Positions 9,901 through 17,417 of a stretch of DNA of 22,788 nt are shown here, one piece after another (position 1 is the first letter of the stretch; each line of letters begins with the position of its first letter). The stretch comes from Dysgonamonadaceae bacterium. GTDB taxonomy: Bacteria; Bacteroidota; Bacteroidia; Bacteroidales; Azobacteroidaceae. The position numbers and the translations under genes were made by a program. The stretch spans positions 1 through 22,788 of the forward strand of contig JAITAH010000017.1 of assembly GCA_031284225.1 (NCBI GenBank). Direction: 5' to 3'. Below the pieces are notes generated by a model that saw only the letters and a program-made list of their open reading frames with translations, did not search any database and had not been told where the DNA came from.

Positions 9901-11053
9901 CACCATCCTGAATTTTCAGGAAAATATCTTCGGCAGGACTCCACATTCCACCGCTGCTGCCATTGTCGGTAATGCGGACGGTAATCGTGTTTTTACCTGC
10001 TTTTAACAACCCTTTTTTAACGGGATATAAACGCGGTACATCCCAACCTGTATTTTCACCCAAAAATTCGCCGTTGAGCCATGCTTTGTCCGCATCATCA
10101 ATCGTTCCCAAAGATAAAACGGCGGGTAAATTTTCGTATTCTTCCGGAATATTTACCGTATATTTGAACCAAACTTGTCCATCAACGAGCGACAATGGTG
10201 TTCTACTCCATTCGGCAGGCACAGGAATTTCGCCCCAACCGGAAAAATCATACAGGTTGGAAAACCATTTTTCTTCTAAAGCAGGATCATTTGCCATCGC
10301 CTTGTTAAATGCCTCGCGACTACCTTTGTTTTCGTTGATGTAGGTTTCGATATTGTTCATTACTTCATCGTTGTACGGTTTCATTTGTAGGGGAGTTGCT
10401 TGCAAGGCCTCTACTGTATTGCCGTCCATCCAAGTTTCAATGTCGGTACCGCCCCACGAAGCGTTGATAATGCCGATGGGAACACCGAGTTTTTTATAAA
10501 GCTCGCGAGCGTAAAAATAGGCGACGCCCGAAAAATTACCCGCTGTTTCGGGCGAACAAACTTCCCATTTGCCCGAAAGATTCTGTTGAGGCTCGTTTTT
10601 GATACCTTTCGGCACTCGGAACGAGCGAATTTCAGGATAATCGGCGGCGGCAATTTCCTTTTCCGCATCGGCCGATTGCGCCACCGTCCATTCCATATTC
10701 GACTGTCCGGCGCACAGCCATACTTCGCCAACGAGAATGTTTTGGAATTTTACCGATTCTTTTTTCGTTTTGATTTCCAAAATAAACGGCGCGGATGCGG
10801 TTTTTGTGGCGGGTAAAACGACTTCCCACGAACCGTCTTTTTGGGTTTTGGCAATGGCGGTTTTCCCCGCAAATTCTACGGTGATTTTCTCTCCGACCGA
10901 AGCCCAACCCCAAATCTTTACAGGTTCGTTTTGCTGAATAACCATGTTGTCGGCGAATATGCCCGACACACGTAATTGCGCCTGCAAAGAATTGAGAATT
11001 AAAAATTGAGAGTGGAGAATTAATAGCGCGATAATAAATTTTGTGTGTTTCAT
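6911..11053 (-). CDS. Fusion of SASA/CE20-like acetylesterase and GH3 beta-glucosidase-type enzyme
   Basis: This 1380-residue secreted protein joins two enzymes. Residues 1-26 form a signal peptide ending LNSLQAQ. Residues 27-650 are a sialate-O-acetylesterase-type SGNH esterase: AGQSNME with nucleophile S118, NASWGGTDIETW (198-209), IKGAIWYQGESN (434-445) and DAGSIHPLNK with H524 and a likely partner D519. A jelly-roll-like insert (about 270-400) separates the two halves, as in CE20 acetylesterases. After a short linker (about 650-668), residues 669-1370 are a complete GH3 enzyme: GLDVIHGYRTVFP (748-760), nucleophile D924 in GLVVSDWGS, a second domain with likely acid/base E1137 in SGEARSRGD, and a fibronectin-III-like end. 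The likely role is removal of acetyl groups and terminal beta-linked sugars in the periplasm. It is the last gene of the PUL, starting 6 nt after the flavoprotein. Its final residues (FFFNPYCSFL) differ from the usual GH3 ending. Sugar specificity cannot be read. Confidence 0.93.
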   Translation of the reverse strand: MKHTKFIIALLILHSQFLILNSLQAQLRVSGIFADNMVIQQNEPVKIWGWASVGEKITVEFAGKTAIAKTQKDGSWEVVLPATKTASAPFILEIKTKKESVKFQNILVGEVWLCAGQSNMEWTVAQSADAEKEIAAADYPEIRSFRVPKGIKNEPQQNLSGKWEVCSPETAGNFSGVAYFYARELYKKLGVPIGIINASWGGTDIETWMDGNTVEALQATPLQMKPYNDEVMNNIETYINENKGSREAFNKAMANDPALEEKWFSNLYDFSGWGEIPVPAEWSRTPLSLVDGQVWFKYTVNIPEEYENLPAVLSLGTIDDADKAWLNGEFLGENTGWDVPRLYPVKKGLLKAGKNTITVRITDNGSSGGMWSPAEDIFLKIQDGEKTPVFSLAGTWKYKESVTNTKYKVLEISPNMVYSCLFNTMINPITNFRIKGAIWYQGESNVSRAYAYRTLFPAMINSWRTHWGYDFPFYWVQLANLYPHPAKPVESDWAELREAQTMALALPKTGQAVIYDIGDAGSIHPLNKQDVGKRLALHAFHNEYGDTDIVSQSPVYKSAEIIGNKIVISFNLYGSKLKTDDTFGYLRGFSIAGNDRKFDWAKAELDGDQIVVFSPNVPNPVAVRYAWANNPDANLLNTEGLPVTPFRTDNWAGKTAPKSAISGNKPKSIEEKADSVLVLMTLDEKIGQLNQLSGNWQTGPMLRGDQNKIDLLKTGKIGSMLNIKGSQNTREIQALALQSRLKIPLLFGLDVIHGYRTVFPVPLAQAASFDREVIEKAARVSARESVVSGVHWTFSPMLDVSRDPRWGRVMEGAGEDTYWAAEVARVMVRGYQKPFSDGLELMACAKHFAAYAAAIGGRDYNTVDMSMQTLQNVILPPFKAASDEKIASFMCSFNDINGVPSSANHFLYHTLYNEWGFNGLVVSDWGSIGEMVAHGYSKDREMAAAQAINSGVTIDMESNCYIDHLKKLVEKGVVAEQTINREVKRVLVQKFKLGLFDNPYKYCVPEKESAEILSKENRKAALDVARKSVILLKNDMDAHAGALLPIATLPKKIALIGPLADSKADMDGNWSVAFETHVAVTLLDALKNRYQNATVTYSKGCEFKGEDKSRFEEAVKTAKEADLVILALGEQFGMSGEARSRGDIHLPGVQEELACRVYEANPHTVTVLLAGRPLIFNEIAAKAPAILYAWYLGSESGNAILDIIEGRYNPSARVPMSFPKHIGQIPVYYNRKNTGRPPVDVEGNYSSRYIDIDYKPQYPFGYGLSYTTFHYENIKIRSGKDTIFIDVTLKNTGDYDGKELVQVYFRKLWGESTRPVKELKAVENVFLKKGETRKITLDVPYERLKYYGQNGWQSGAGDYEIYLGRNAEDLFFFNPYCSFL
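10989..11022. repeat. AATTGAGAATT-type short repeats inside a signal-peptide region
   Basis: The plus strand carries degenerate tandem units AATTGAGAATT, AAAATTGAGAG and GGAGAATTAA, which read in the coding strand as units of TTAATTCTCAATT. They encode the signal-peptide segment ILHSQFLILNSL. I recall similar AATTCTC units as recurrent in-frame insertions in Bacteroidetes signal peptides; within this window the repetition is seen directly, its dispersal is not. Confidence 0.45.
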
Positions 11054-11059
11054 TTTAAA

Positions 11060-13057
11060 TTATTTTTCCGGTATCAGCAATACTGCATCTGCCGTTACTA
11101 TCCCGTTGGCGCCTTCGTTGGAAATTTCAATAAACGACTGATTTCCTTGTGGAAAGCGAAAGTTTCCGATAAAGTACCATTCGCCCGATGTTTGTCCTTC
11201 GACAATCATTTCGGCGTTGTTGGCCGAAATCTCGTGGATTTGTTTTCCTTCGAAAACTTCGATGTGCGTATTGCTTGTGCCTCCTGTTTTTAAGAACGGA
11301 AAAAACACGTAAACATCGTAGTTGCCTTCCACTTCGATTTGCGGAAGGTATTTAACGGATTTCTTCACGAGCATGACCCGAGTGGCGAGATAATTTGCAC
11401 CGTATGCTTTCCACGAATCATTAATCAGTTCCCAATCGCCGGTGAGAACTACGTTTCCGGAGTTGTTGTCTACTAAAATTTCGGGTTGGCTACCGTCTGC
11501 TAACGGATTATTGCGGAAAATCCCGTTAATTTTTTCTACCGAAACGTTTTGCACAATTTCCTTATTATCAATACTCAGACAGGCAGCAATTGCCGCAACT
11601 TGGCCGAGCACCATAAACACAGGCTCCATCCGGATAGACCCGTAGGCAATATGCGAGGCGGAAATGCAGACAGGCACTAGCAAATTAGTACATTCCTTCC
11701 GTTTCGGAGTAATGGCGTGATAAGCAATTGGATACGGACTGAAACCTCCGACTTCAACATTACCCTCGTTTTTGACCATTCCGCCCACAACGTGGCGATC
11801 ACAGTTGTGCGAATCCATCGTGTAAGCGGCGTAAGCAATGCCATCCGGCGCTGTTTCGCGTCCAAGGCAGTGATGTTGCGTCATTACCGTTTCGCCGAGC
11901 ATACGGCGGGCTTCGCGCACATACAGTTGCGGCGACCAGTGGTTGTTGTTCGTGTATTCGTCTTTCGGATACCCCCATTGCAGCATGCCTTCACGGATTT
12001 CCTGCGGAATACGTTCATCATGCCCCACAAAATAGAGCAAACCTTTGGTGTAATCCTCATGAAATTTCAGTATTTTGGCGCGTTCCTCATAGCCGGCTTC
12101 GGGATAATTCCAGTTTTCGCCGATTACGTCGGTCGAGAAGCCGCCGTAGTTATTGATATCGGTTTTGCCGTTGGGCATTCGCGTCCAAATGAAAACGTCC
12201 GTGAATTTTTTCCACTCATATACTTCTTTCAGGCGCAACATTAACTCATAACGGGTTGAATCGTAATTGTCGGGACGGGTAATGGGAATGCTGTTTCCGG
12301 GAACTTCCGTCAGGCAAATGCGGTAATTGTAGGCTTGTATCTTTTTATCGCCTGTGCCGTTTGGCGACGGAGGTTCGGGATTGATGCCGTACAGCAACCC
12401 GCTGGTACTGTCGCCTTTGATTTTGTAGGGGTCGATACCGTCGGGCAGCTGGTGTCCGTTCAATTTTTGAACGCCGTTGTAGGTTTCGCCGTAAAGAGAA
12501 TTGTCTTCGCGTCCAACAGTGTAGGAAACACCCGCTCGCGCCATCAAGTCACCTTCATAGGAGCAATCCATAAAAATTTTAGCACGAATGGAAACAGAGG
12601 TTGCCGTTTGGGGTTTTGAAGATTGCTCCAATGTAATTTCTTCTATTTTTTTACCCTTTACATCGGCGCTTACAATTCTGTAGTCATACAAAACTTCAAT
12701 TTCTCCTTGCTGAATATATTCATTAAAAATGTTTTCGGCAACATGGGGCTCAAAAGTCCACTGTTCGAGGTTGCCGTAGTGTGTTCCAAGCCGGCGGTAG
12801 AAATCGAGCGCCAATCCCTGCACAACGTATTTGTTGCCGATATCGGTAAAACCCAGTCCGCCCGACGACATTCCGCCCAAATGAAAGCCCGGCTCAACGA
12901 GCAATACCTTTTTCCCTGATTTCGCAGCGGTATAGGCGGCAATCACGCCGGCCGAAGTACCGCCGTAAATGCACACATCAACCTTCTTTCCGGTAGATTT
13001 ACAGGAAATTTGAAAAAGAAAAAAAATTGCGAAAAATAGAATAAAAGGATTCTTCAT
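11060..13057 (-). CDS. FAD-dependent oxidoreductase lipoprotein with golvesin-C-like domain
   Basis: A 665-residue exported flavoprotein. The N-terminus is a signal peptide ending FLFQISC, a relaxed lipobox with Cys19. It is followed by KSTGKK rather than acidic residues, which favours the periplasmic side over surface display. The FAD-binding Rossmann motif is YGGTSAGVIAAYTAA (31-45), with E55 likely binding the ribose, followed by HLGGMSSGGLG (59-69). The order and the later DCSYEGDLMARAG segment match the FAD_oxidored family (PF12831). Residues 526-665 form a separate beta-rich domain (from EILVDNN to ADAVLLIPEK) resembling the golvesin C-terminal/xanthan-lyase CBD-like domain, probably for carbohydrate binding. 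It sits between the BACON lipoprotein and the esterase-GH3 gene with gaps of 8 and 6 nt. The family call is strong; substrate and electron acceptor are unknown. A redox step on a sugar or oligosaccharide is an inference from context. Confidence 0.88.
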   Translation of the reverse strand: MKNPFILFFAIFFLFQISCKSTGKKVDVCIYGGTSAGVIAAYTAAKSGKKVLLVEPGFHLGGMSSGGLGFTDIGNKYVVQGLALDFYRRLGTHYGNLEQWTFEPHVAENIFNEYIQQGEIEVLYDYRIVSADVKGKKIEEITLEQSSKPQTATSVSIRAKIFMDCSYEGDLMARAGVSYTVGREDNSLYGETYNGVQKLNGHQLPDGIDPYKIKGDSTSGLLYGINPEPPSPNGTGDKKIQAYNYRICLTEVPGNSIPITRPDNYDSTRYELMLRLKEVYEWKKFTDVFIWTRMPNGKTDINNYGGFSTDVIGENWNYPEAGYEERAKILKFHEDYTKGLLYFVGHDERIPQEIREGMLQWGYPKDEYTNNNHWSPQLYVREARRMLGETVMTQHHCLGRETAPDGIAYAAYTMDSHNCDRHVVGGMVKNEGNVEVGGFSPYPIAYHAITPKRKECTNLLVPVCISASHIAYGSIRMEPVFMVLGQVAAIAACLSIDNKEIVQNVSVEKINGIFRNNPLADGSQPEILVDNNSGNVVLTGDWELINDSWKAYGANYLATRVMLVKKSVKYLPQIEVEGNYDVYVFFPFLKTGGTSNTHIEVFEGKQIHEISANNAEMIVEGQTSGEWYFIGNFRFPQGNQSFIEISNEGANGIVTADAVLLIPEK

Positions 13058-13065
13058 TTTTTATC

Positions 13066-14121
13066 TTATTGAAATTGAAACCCCATAGCTTTGAAATCTA
13101 TTGTCGAACTACTGCCGCCGGCAGCTTTTACATAAATGCCGACGGTAACTTCGCCGCCCGTTATGTCAAACGAGAATGTACTCTGCCGCCATCCGCCGTT
13201 CGGCAATGTTGCCGGACTTCGTTGTTCGTTGCCGTTTTTGTCAATAGCAATCAGCCAAACGCCGTCTGTTGCCGGTGATGCGCCCGGCCGGCCGGCAAAC
13301 TGGCCGCTGAGCGTGTAATTTCCATCGGGTATGTTGATCAGTTTTTGTGTCAAACGACCTTCAAAGCCGGTCATCGCCGTAATGTTATTTTTCACGTAGT
13401 AAGCTCCTGCGGGTGCGCCGGCCACAATGTACTGGTCGGTTGCCAAGCCGAGCAATCCTTCCGTCCCGCTTGTTTCCCAATGCGCCGCTGAATTATTGAT
13501 AAACCAGCCGTTTTGCAGCACTTCGCCGCCAGCCTGTTTTACGTTGACGGTAACTTCCGGAAGTCCTGCCGGTTTCACAAGCAAAGTTGCTGTGCGCTGC
13601 TGAATACCGTTTGGGGAGGCGGCGATTTTAAAACTTTCCGTCGTAATATCCGACACGGTGCACCAATCCTGCAAAGATTCAACGATGTATCCCACGTTGC
13701 CGTTGACTTTTACCTGCAAGGAGCCGCCCGCTTGTGCAAAGGTTTTGTTGCGTTCTTCCGCTTCAATAGAAAAATGCGGATCACCCGCAACCTGCGTAAT
13801 CTTGATGCGGTAAAAATCGAAACCTACTGCCGCCACTACCACTTCGAAACTGCGCTCCGTAGCAAGCGTGTTAGGTAAAACGGAGAAGGAAAAGCCTTCG
13901 GCGGTTTTTTCGCCAATGGTGCACCAACCGGGATTTTCCGACATGGGTACGTAATTGTCGGTTGAAGTTACCGGTACGAAATATGTATCACCTTGGTTGC
14001 CGACAGATCTTGATTGTTCAAAATCGACTTTGAACACTTTGTTTTCTCCTGCAGGCTCAGATTCGCATGATGCAAACAAAATTGCTGCAAGAAGAGTTAA
14101 AAAATATACCTGTATTTTCAT
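13066..14121 (-). CDS. Two-BACON-domain surface lipoprotein, likely glycan-binding (SusE/F position)
   Basis: A 351-residue lipoprotein with signal peptide and lipobox FASC (Cys19) followed by ESEPAGE. The acidic residues after Cys resemble the Bacteroidetes lipoprotein surface-export signal. Two immunoglobulin-like BACON repeats follow, about 28-112 and 115-198. Each carries the W-C motif (PGWCTIG, QDWCTVS) and ends in a KITQVAG- or VNVKQAGG-type strand. Residues 204-351 form a beta-sandwich resembling a galactose-binding or CBM-like module, beginning LQNGWFINNSAAHWE and ending STIDFKAMGFQFQ. There are no catalytic motifs. In PULs, proteins of this design act as surface glycan-binding proteins or as spacers between the membrane and a binding module. 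The gene lies 32 nt after the beta-helix gene and 8 nt before the flavoprotein gene. The BACON assignment is good; the identity of the C-terminal module and its ligand are not established. Confidence 0.82.
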   Translation of the reverse strand: MKIQVYFLTLLAAILFASCESEPAGENKVFKVDFEQSRSVGNQGDTYFVPVTSTDNYVPMSENPGWCTIGEKTAEGFSFSVLPNTLATERSFEVVVAAVGFDFYRIKITQVAGDPHFSIEAEERNKTFAQAGGSLQVKVNGNVGYIVESLQDWCTVSDITTESFKIAASPNGIQQRTATLLVKPAGLPEVTVNVKQAGGEVLQNGWFINNSAAHWETSGTEGLLGLATDQYIVAGAPAGAYYVKNNITAMTGFEGRLTQKLINIPDGNYTLSGQFAGRPGASPATDGVWLIAIDKNGNEQRSPATLPNGGWRQSTFSFDITGGEVTVGIYVKAAGGSSSTIDFKAMGFQFQ

Positions 14122-14153
14122 ATTATTATTGAATGATGAATTATTTTTGAAAA

Positions 14154-15869
14154 TTATTTTCCTATCGCTCCCACATACTTGATATGCATTACATCGTTGC
14201 CGAGAATATCCTTTGCCGCTGCACGGTCAAAGAGGAATCCGTCCTGAAAGACCTTACTTTCGGCAGGACGGAAAGATGTCGTTTTACCAAAACCGTCCGG
14301 CGAATTTGGGAATGCGATTTTCGGGTCGTAACGCAAAGCCTTACTGTCGATGGTGTATGCGCTGCCAACTTGAAAAAACAAGTTGTTTTCAAACAAAACA
14401 GGTTCCATATTGTGCTTGTCGAACGCGCCGGTACAAGGTACATCGGCTGTAAAAATATTGTTGTAATAGTGGAAATCGTGCGATTTACCGGCATTTGCCC
14501 AGTCGTCGGTAAAAAGGATTTTCGGCGTAGCAGCGTTAATTATAACCAGATTGTTATAGACTTCCGTTTTACCAACGCTGCTTGAAACGGTCATCAAACT
14601 TCCGCGATATGCGCCTTCATTTTTATAAAAAATATTGTTGCGGATAATCGTTCCCGAATGGTCGCCTTCTTTGATGTTACAAAGCAGGATACCTCCACCC
14701 TTGTTGTGATGAACGTAGTTATACTGCACAAGCGTATTTTTGCAGGCAATATCCACGTCAAGCCCCTGACCGTCGGCGCTGCCGTGTGCGAGCCAGGTAT
14801 AAGCCGCTTCATTGAATTGCATTGTGATGTTGGTGCAGCAGTAAGGCCAAAGTCCTGCACTTGCTTGACCGCTGCGTCCCAAGAAATTGGCGTGGTAACA
14901 GCGATTGTGGTCAATATAGGAATCGGTGCAGCCCATCATAATCAGGCCGTCGCCGCCCGCGTAGCTGATGTCGTTGCCTTGCACAACCACTGTGCGGTTC
15001 GGATACCAGTTTTGTTCATCGCTGATGTAGCCGTTCAAGCCGTTTCCGGGCTTGTCGCGCTGTCCCCATTTGGCGGTAATGAGAATGGCGCTGCGGCACA
15101 CCTGCTTGATTTCATTGTTGGTGATAAACAAATTTTCGTACCAGCTTGGTCCTTGTCCGACTGTCGTATTTGTTTCGAGAATAATCCCACCGTATTCCTT
15201 ATTTGAAAAACGGTCTCCGGGGGCAATTAACTCTACATTAATTGTTTCCGGGTCAACTCCTTCAAATGCAGCATGGCCTGTCCAATTCACCGCTTCTATT
15301 CTGCAACCGGTAATTACCATATTCCGGAATGCGCCTGTGCCTTTGAGCCCTGTCTGTACGCGGATTCCACGCGCTCCCGTTGGGTTAGTCACGCGGATAT
15401 TGCAAAAACGGATGTTATCATCTTGAATAAGAACGGCCTGATCACTTGTTCCGTTGATAGTCGCGCGTTCCGTTCCGCCGTAAATATCGAAAATAAACGG
15501 TTTTTCAGGAGTTCCCGCGAGGTTTTTCAGCACTATATTTTCTTCAAATGCAGCACCACTTTTCAGCAAGACTTTGGTTTTCGGACGAAACAGCGCATCG
15601 CGGGAGAAAGTAACTATTTTTTCCAAAGTTTTGAACGGCGTGCGTTCGGAAAGTCCGTCGTTATTATCGTTTCCGGTTGCAGGATTGACGTAATAAACGG
15701 TGTAGTCATTTTCGTCAACCGCCTGAATAGCAGGAACTACTACCTCATTGTCGTAATTGACATGCGGGGTTTCCGTGTTGTTGCCGTTGTTGCCGGACGG
15801 AGTGGCCGAGTCGCTGCACGCCATCAACAGCAAAACGGGAAGGAATAATATATTTTTAAACGATTTCAT
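14154..15869 (-). CDS. Right-handed parallel beta-helix lipoprotein, candidate polysaccharide lyase/hydrolase
   Basis: A 571-residue lipoprotein with lipobox LLMAC (Cys18) followed by SDSATPSGNN, a flexible linker. Residues 59-83 carry the YYVNPATGNDNNDG...PFKTL start typical of secreted beta-helix proteins (DUF1565-like). From about 100 to 510 there are repeated short strands with N-rich turns, such as NMVITGCRIE, LFITNNEIKQ, VVVQGNDISY, TLVQYNYVHHNKGGG, TIIRNNIFYKN and TEVYNNLVI. This is the pattern of a right-handed parallel beta-helix (PF13229). A conserved-looking stretch SADGQGLDVDIACKNT at 364-379 could line the groove. The fold is shared by pectate lyases, GH28 and other depolymerases, but I cannot identify catalytic residues of a named family. 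It contains eleven cysteines including C344-C345, unusual for an exported protein. Placed directly after susD, it is the only candidate backbone-cleaving enzyme of the PUL. Confidence 0.82.
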   Translation of the reverse strand: MKSFKNILFLPVLLLMACSDSATPSGNNGNNTETPHVNYDNEVVVPAIQAVDENDYTVYYVNPATGNDNNDGLSERTPFKTLEKIVTFSRDALFRPKTKVLLKSGAAFEENIVLKNLAGTPEKPFIFDIYGGTERATINGTSDQAVLIQDDNIRFCNIRVTNPTGARGIRVQTGLKGTGAFRNMVITGCRIEAVNWTGHAAFEGVDPETINVELIAPGDRFSNKEYGGIILETNTTVGQGPSWYENLFITNNEIKQVCRSAILITAKWGQRDKPGNGLNGYISDEQNWYPNRTVVVQGNDISYAGGDGLIMMGCTDSYIDHNRCYHANFLGRSGQASAGLWPYCCTNITMQFNEAAYTWLAHGSADGQGLDVDIACKNTLVQYNYVHHNKGGGILLCNIKEGDHSGTIIRNNIFYKNEGAYRGSLMTVSSSVGKTEVYNNLVIINAATPKILFTDDWANAGKSHDFHYYNNIFTADVPCTGAFDKHNMEPVLFENNLFFQVGSAYTIDSKALRYDPKIAFPNSPDGFGKTTSFRPAESKVFQDGFLFDRAAAKDILGNDVMHIKYVGAIGK

Positions 15870-15889
15870 ATTTTTTCTAAATGTGACGG

Positions 15890-17404
15890 CTACGGTTGGT
15901 CCGTATAACCGGGATTTTGTTTAACAACGCCTTCGGATTCGAGAATATATTTGACCGGAACCGGCAAGCGCACTTTGTACAAATCGCTCTGACTTGCAGG
16001 ATATTGCGCTTTAGAGTCGGAGACAAATACGCCGTGACGGATTTTATCCTGACGAGCCAAACCTTCTGCCATAAATTCGTGTAACCGCTCGCGCAAAATT
16101 GCGCTGTTGAACGCGGTCTTATTGGCCGTTTCCGCAGCAGTAAGCGCGGGCAAATGTACGCGGGCGCGAACTTCATTTACCAACCCGATAGCTTCCGAAG
16201 TGGGTGCACCGGTGTTTTCGTTGATACATTCCGCCAACGACAGCATTACATCCGAAAAACGATAAACGATGTAATCGACCGAAGCATATTCGCCGCTCTT
16301 GCGTGAATCATAACTCGAATCATCTACTTTGATAATGGCGGCGGCATTGGTCAAAAAGCCCTGTCCGCGTTCTGCGTTTTCGCCGGTGATGCTGGCGTAG
16401 TTGGTTACGATATAATTCAAACGGTCGTCGCCCGGCTCGAAAGTGTCGTAGAAATGCCAACTCATTCCGAAGGTAAACCAGCATTGGCGATCATCGCGGT
16501 AACGCACCGGCCAATATTGAATCATGGTGCGGTTTTGCATACCATCGGCCAGTCCGCAAGGGATGGCGTGGACGATTTCCTTGTTACGCACGTGCTTATC
16601 GTCGAATATTTCGCCGTACCGGCCGGTGTAGAAATCGAAATTATTGCCACGTTCGGCATAGAGTTCACGGGCGATTTTTTCCGCTTCCGCGAAATTCTTA
16701 TCCACCATATAAAATTTGAGTTTGAGCATTAAGGCCAATCCTTTCGACACGCGCCCCCAATCGCCATTTTGTCGCATCGGCAAGCCGCTTTCGATCGCAT
16801 CGTCTAAATAAGCATGCATAATCGCCATGTATTCCTGATCGGAAAGACGGGGAATAAACACTTTTTCGTAAGGATGCGCCAAAGCATCGTCGGTAATGAG
16901 CGGAACGGGGCCAAACAAATCGTAAAGGATAAAACCTACCCATGCGTAAACAACTTTTGCCTCTGCTACCGCTTTGGCTTTCAAAGCATCGGAAACGGGC
17001 GCCGCTTCAATGCGCTTGATGGTTTCCAGTATCGAAGTCAAACGATTGTATTGTGAATACATACGCTCGCAGAAATCTTTCGCATAACCGTTGCCCATTG
17101 TTTCACTCCAGCGGTGCTCGTAGTATTGCGGATAACCGCTTGCATCCGCCCAACGGCTGCCCATTGTGCCTGCCATCGCATCCGAAACCACTGCGTAACT
17201 GTATTGGTCAACGCCATAAAAACTGCCGTAACCCATACGGAACGGTCCGTAGTAAAGTCCGGTCAATGCTTTTTCTACATCGGCTTCGTTACGGAAAAAC
17301 TGTTCGGGGTAGATTTCTTCATAACTTTCACGTTCCAGTTCACAAGCGGAAAAAGTCAGAAGAAATACCCAAATCATTGCTATTGATAATCTATTTGTTC
17401 TCAT
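15890..17404 (-). CDS. susD: SusD/RagB-family outer-membrane glycan-binding lipoprotein
   Basis: A 504-residue SusD-like protein, the surface lid that binds substrate over its SusC transporter. The lipobox is LTFSAC with Cys21, followed by the acidic ELERESYEE, consistent with surface display. The N-terminal region has the SusD signature of an FFRNEADVEKALTGLYYG segment (36-53), then TPR-like helices through about 250. The C-terminal RagB/SusD domain contains YASVDYIVYRFSDVMLSLAE (around 375-395), the ILRERLHEFMAEGLARQDKI helix near 446-465, and the terminal LPVPVKYILES...KQNPGY motif typical of the family. It lies 13 nt downstream of susC and 20 nt before the beta-helix gene, so it is co-transcribed with both. 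The symbol denotes homology, not starch specificity. Ligand specificity cannot be predicted from the sequence. Confidence 0.95.
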   Translation of the reverse strand: MRTNRLSIAMIWVFLLTFSACELERESYEEIYPEQFFRNEADVEKALTGLYYGPFRMGYGSFYGVDQYSYAVVSDAMAGTMGSRWADASGYPQYYEHRWSETMGNGYAKDFCERMYSQYNRLTSILETIKRIEAAPVSDALKAKAVAEAKVVYAWVGFILYDLFGPVPLITDDALAHPYEKVFIPRLSDQEYMAIMHAYLDDAIESGLPMRQNGDWGRVSKGLALMLKLKFYMVDKNFAEAEKIARELYAERGNNFDFYTGRYGEIFDDKHVRNKEIVHAIPCGLADGMQNRTMIQYWPVRYRDDRQCWFTFGMSWHFYDTFEPGDDRLNYIVTNYASITGENAERGQGFLTNAAAIIKVDDSSYDSRKSGEYASVDYIVYRFSDVMLSLAECINENTGAPTSEAIGLVNEVRARVHLPALTAAETANKTAFNSAILRERLHEFMAEGLARQDKIRHGVFVSDSKAQYPASQSDLYKVRLPVPVKYILESEGVVKQNPGYTDQP

Positions 17405-17417
17405 GTTATTTATATCA

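Noticed and set aside
11717..12244. 175-codon plus-strand ORF opposite the FAD oxidoreductase
   Set aside because: Antisense to a clear flavoprotein gene with no independent evidence of coding.
14658..15206. 182-codon plus-strand ORF opposite the beta-helix gene
   Set aside because: Antisense shadow of the repetitive beta-helix codons; no start context or domain support.
15273..15848. 191-codon plus-strand ORF opposite the beta-helix gene
   Set aside because: It lies wholly antisense to a strongly supported lipoprotein gene, and its translation has no recognisable domain; it is a shadow frame.
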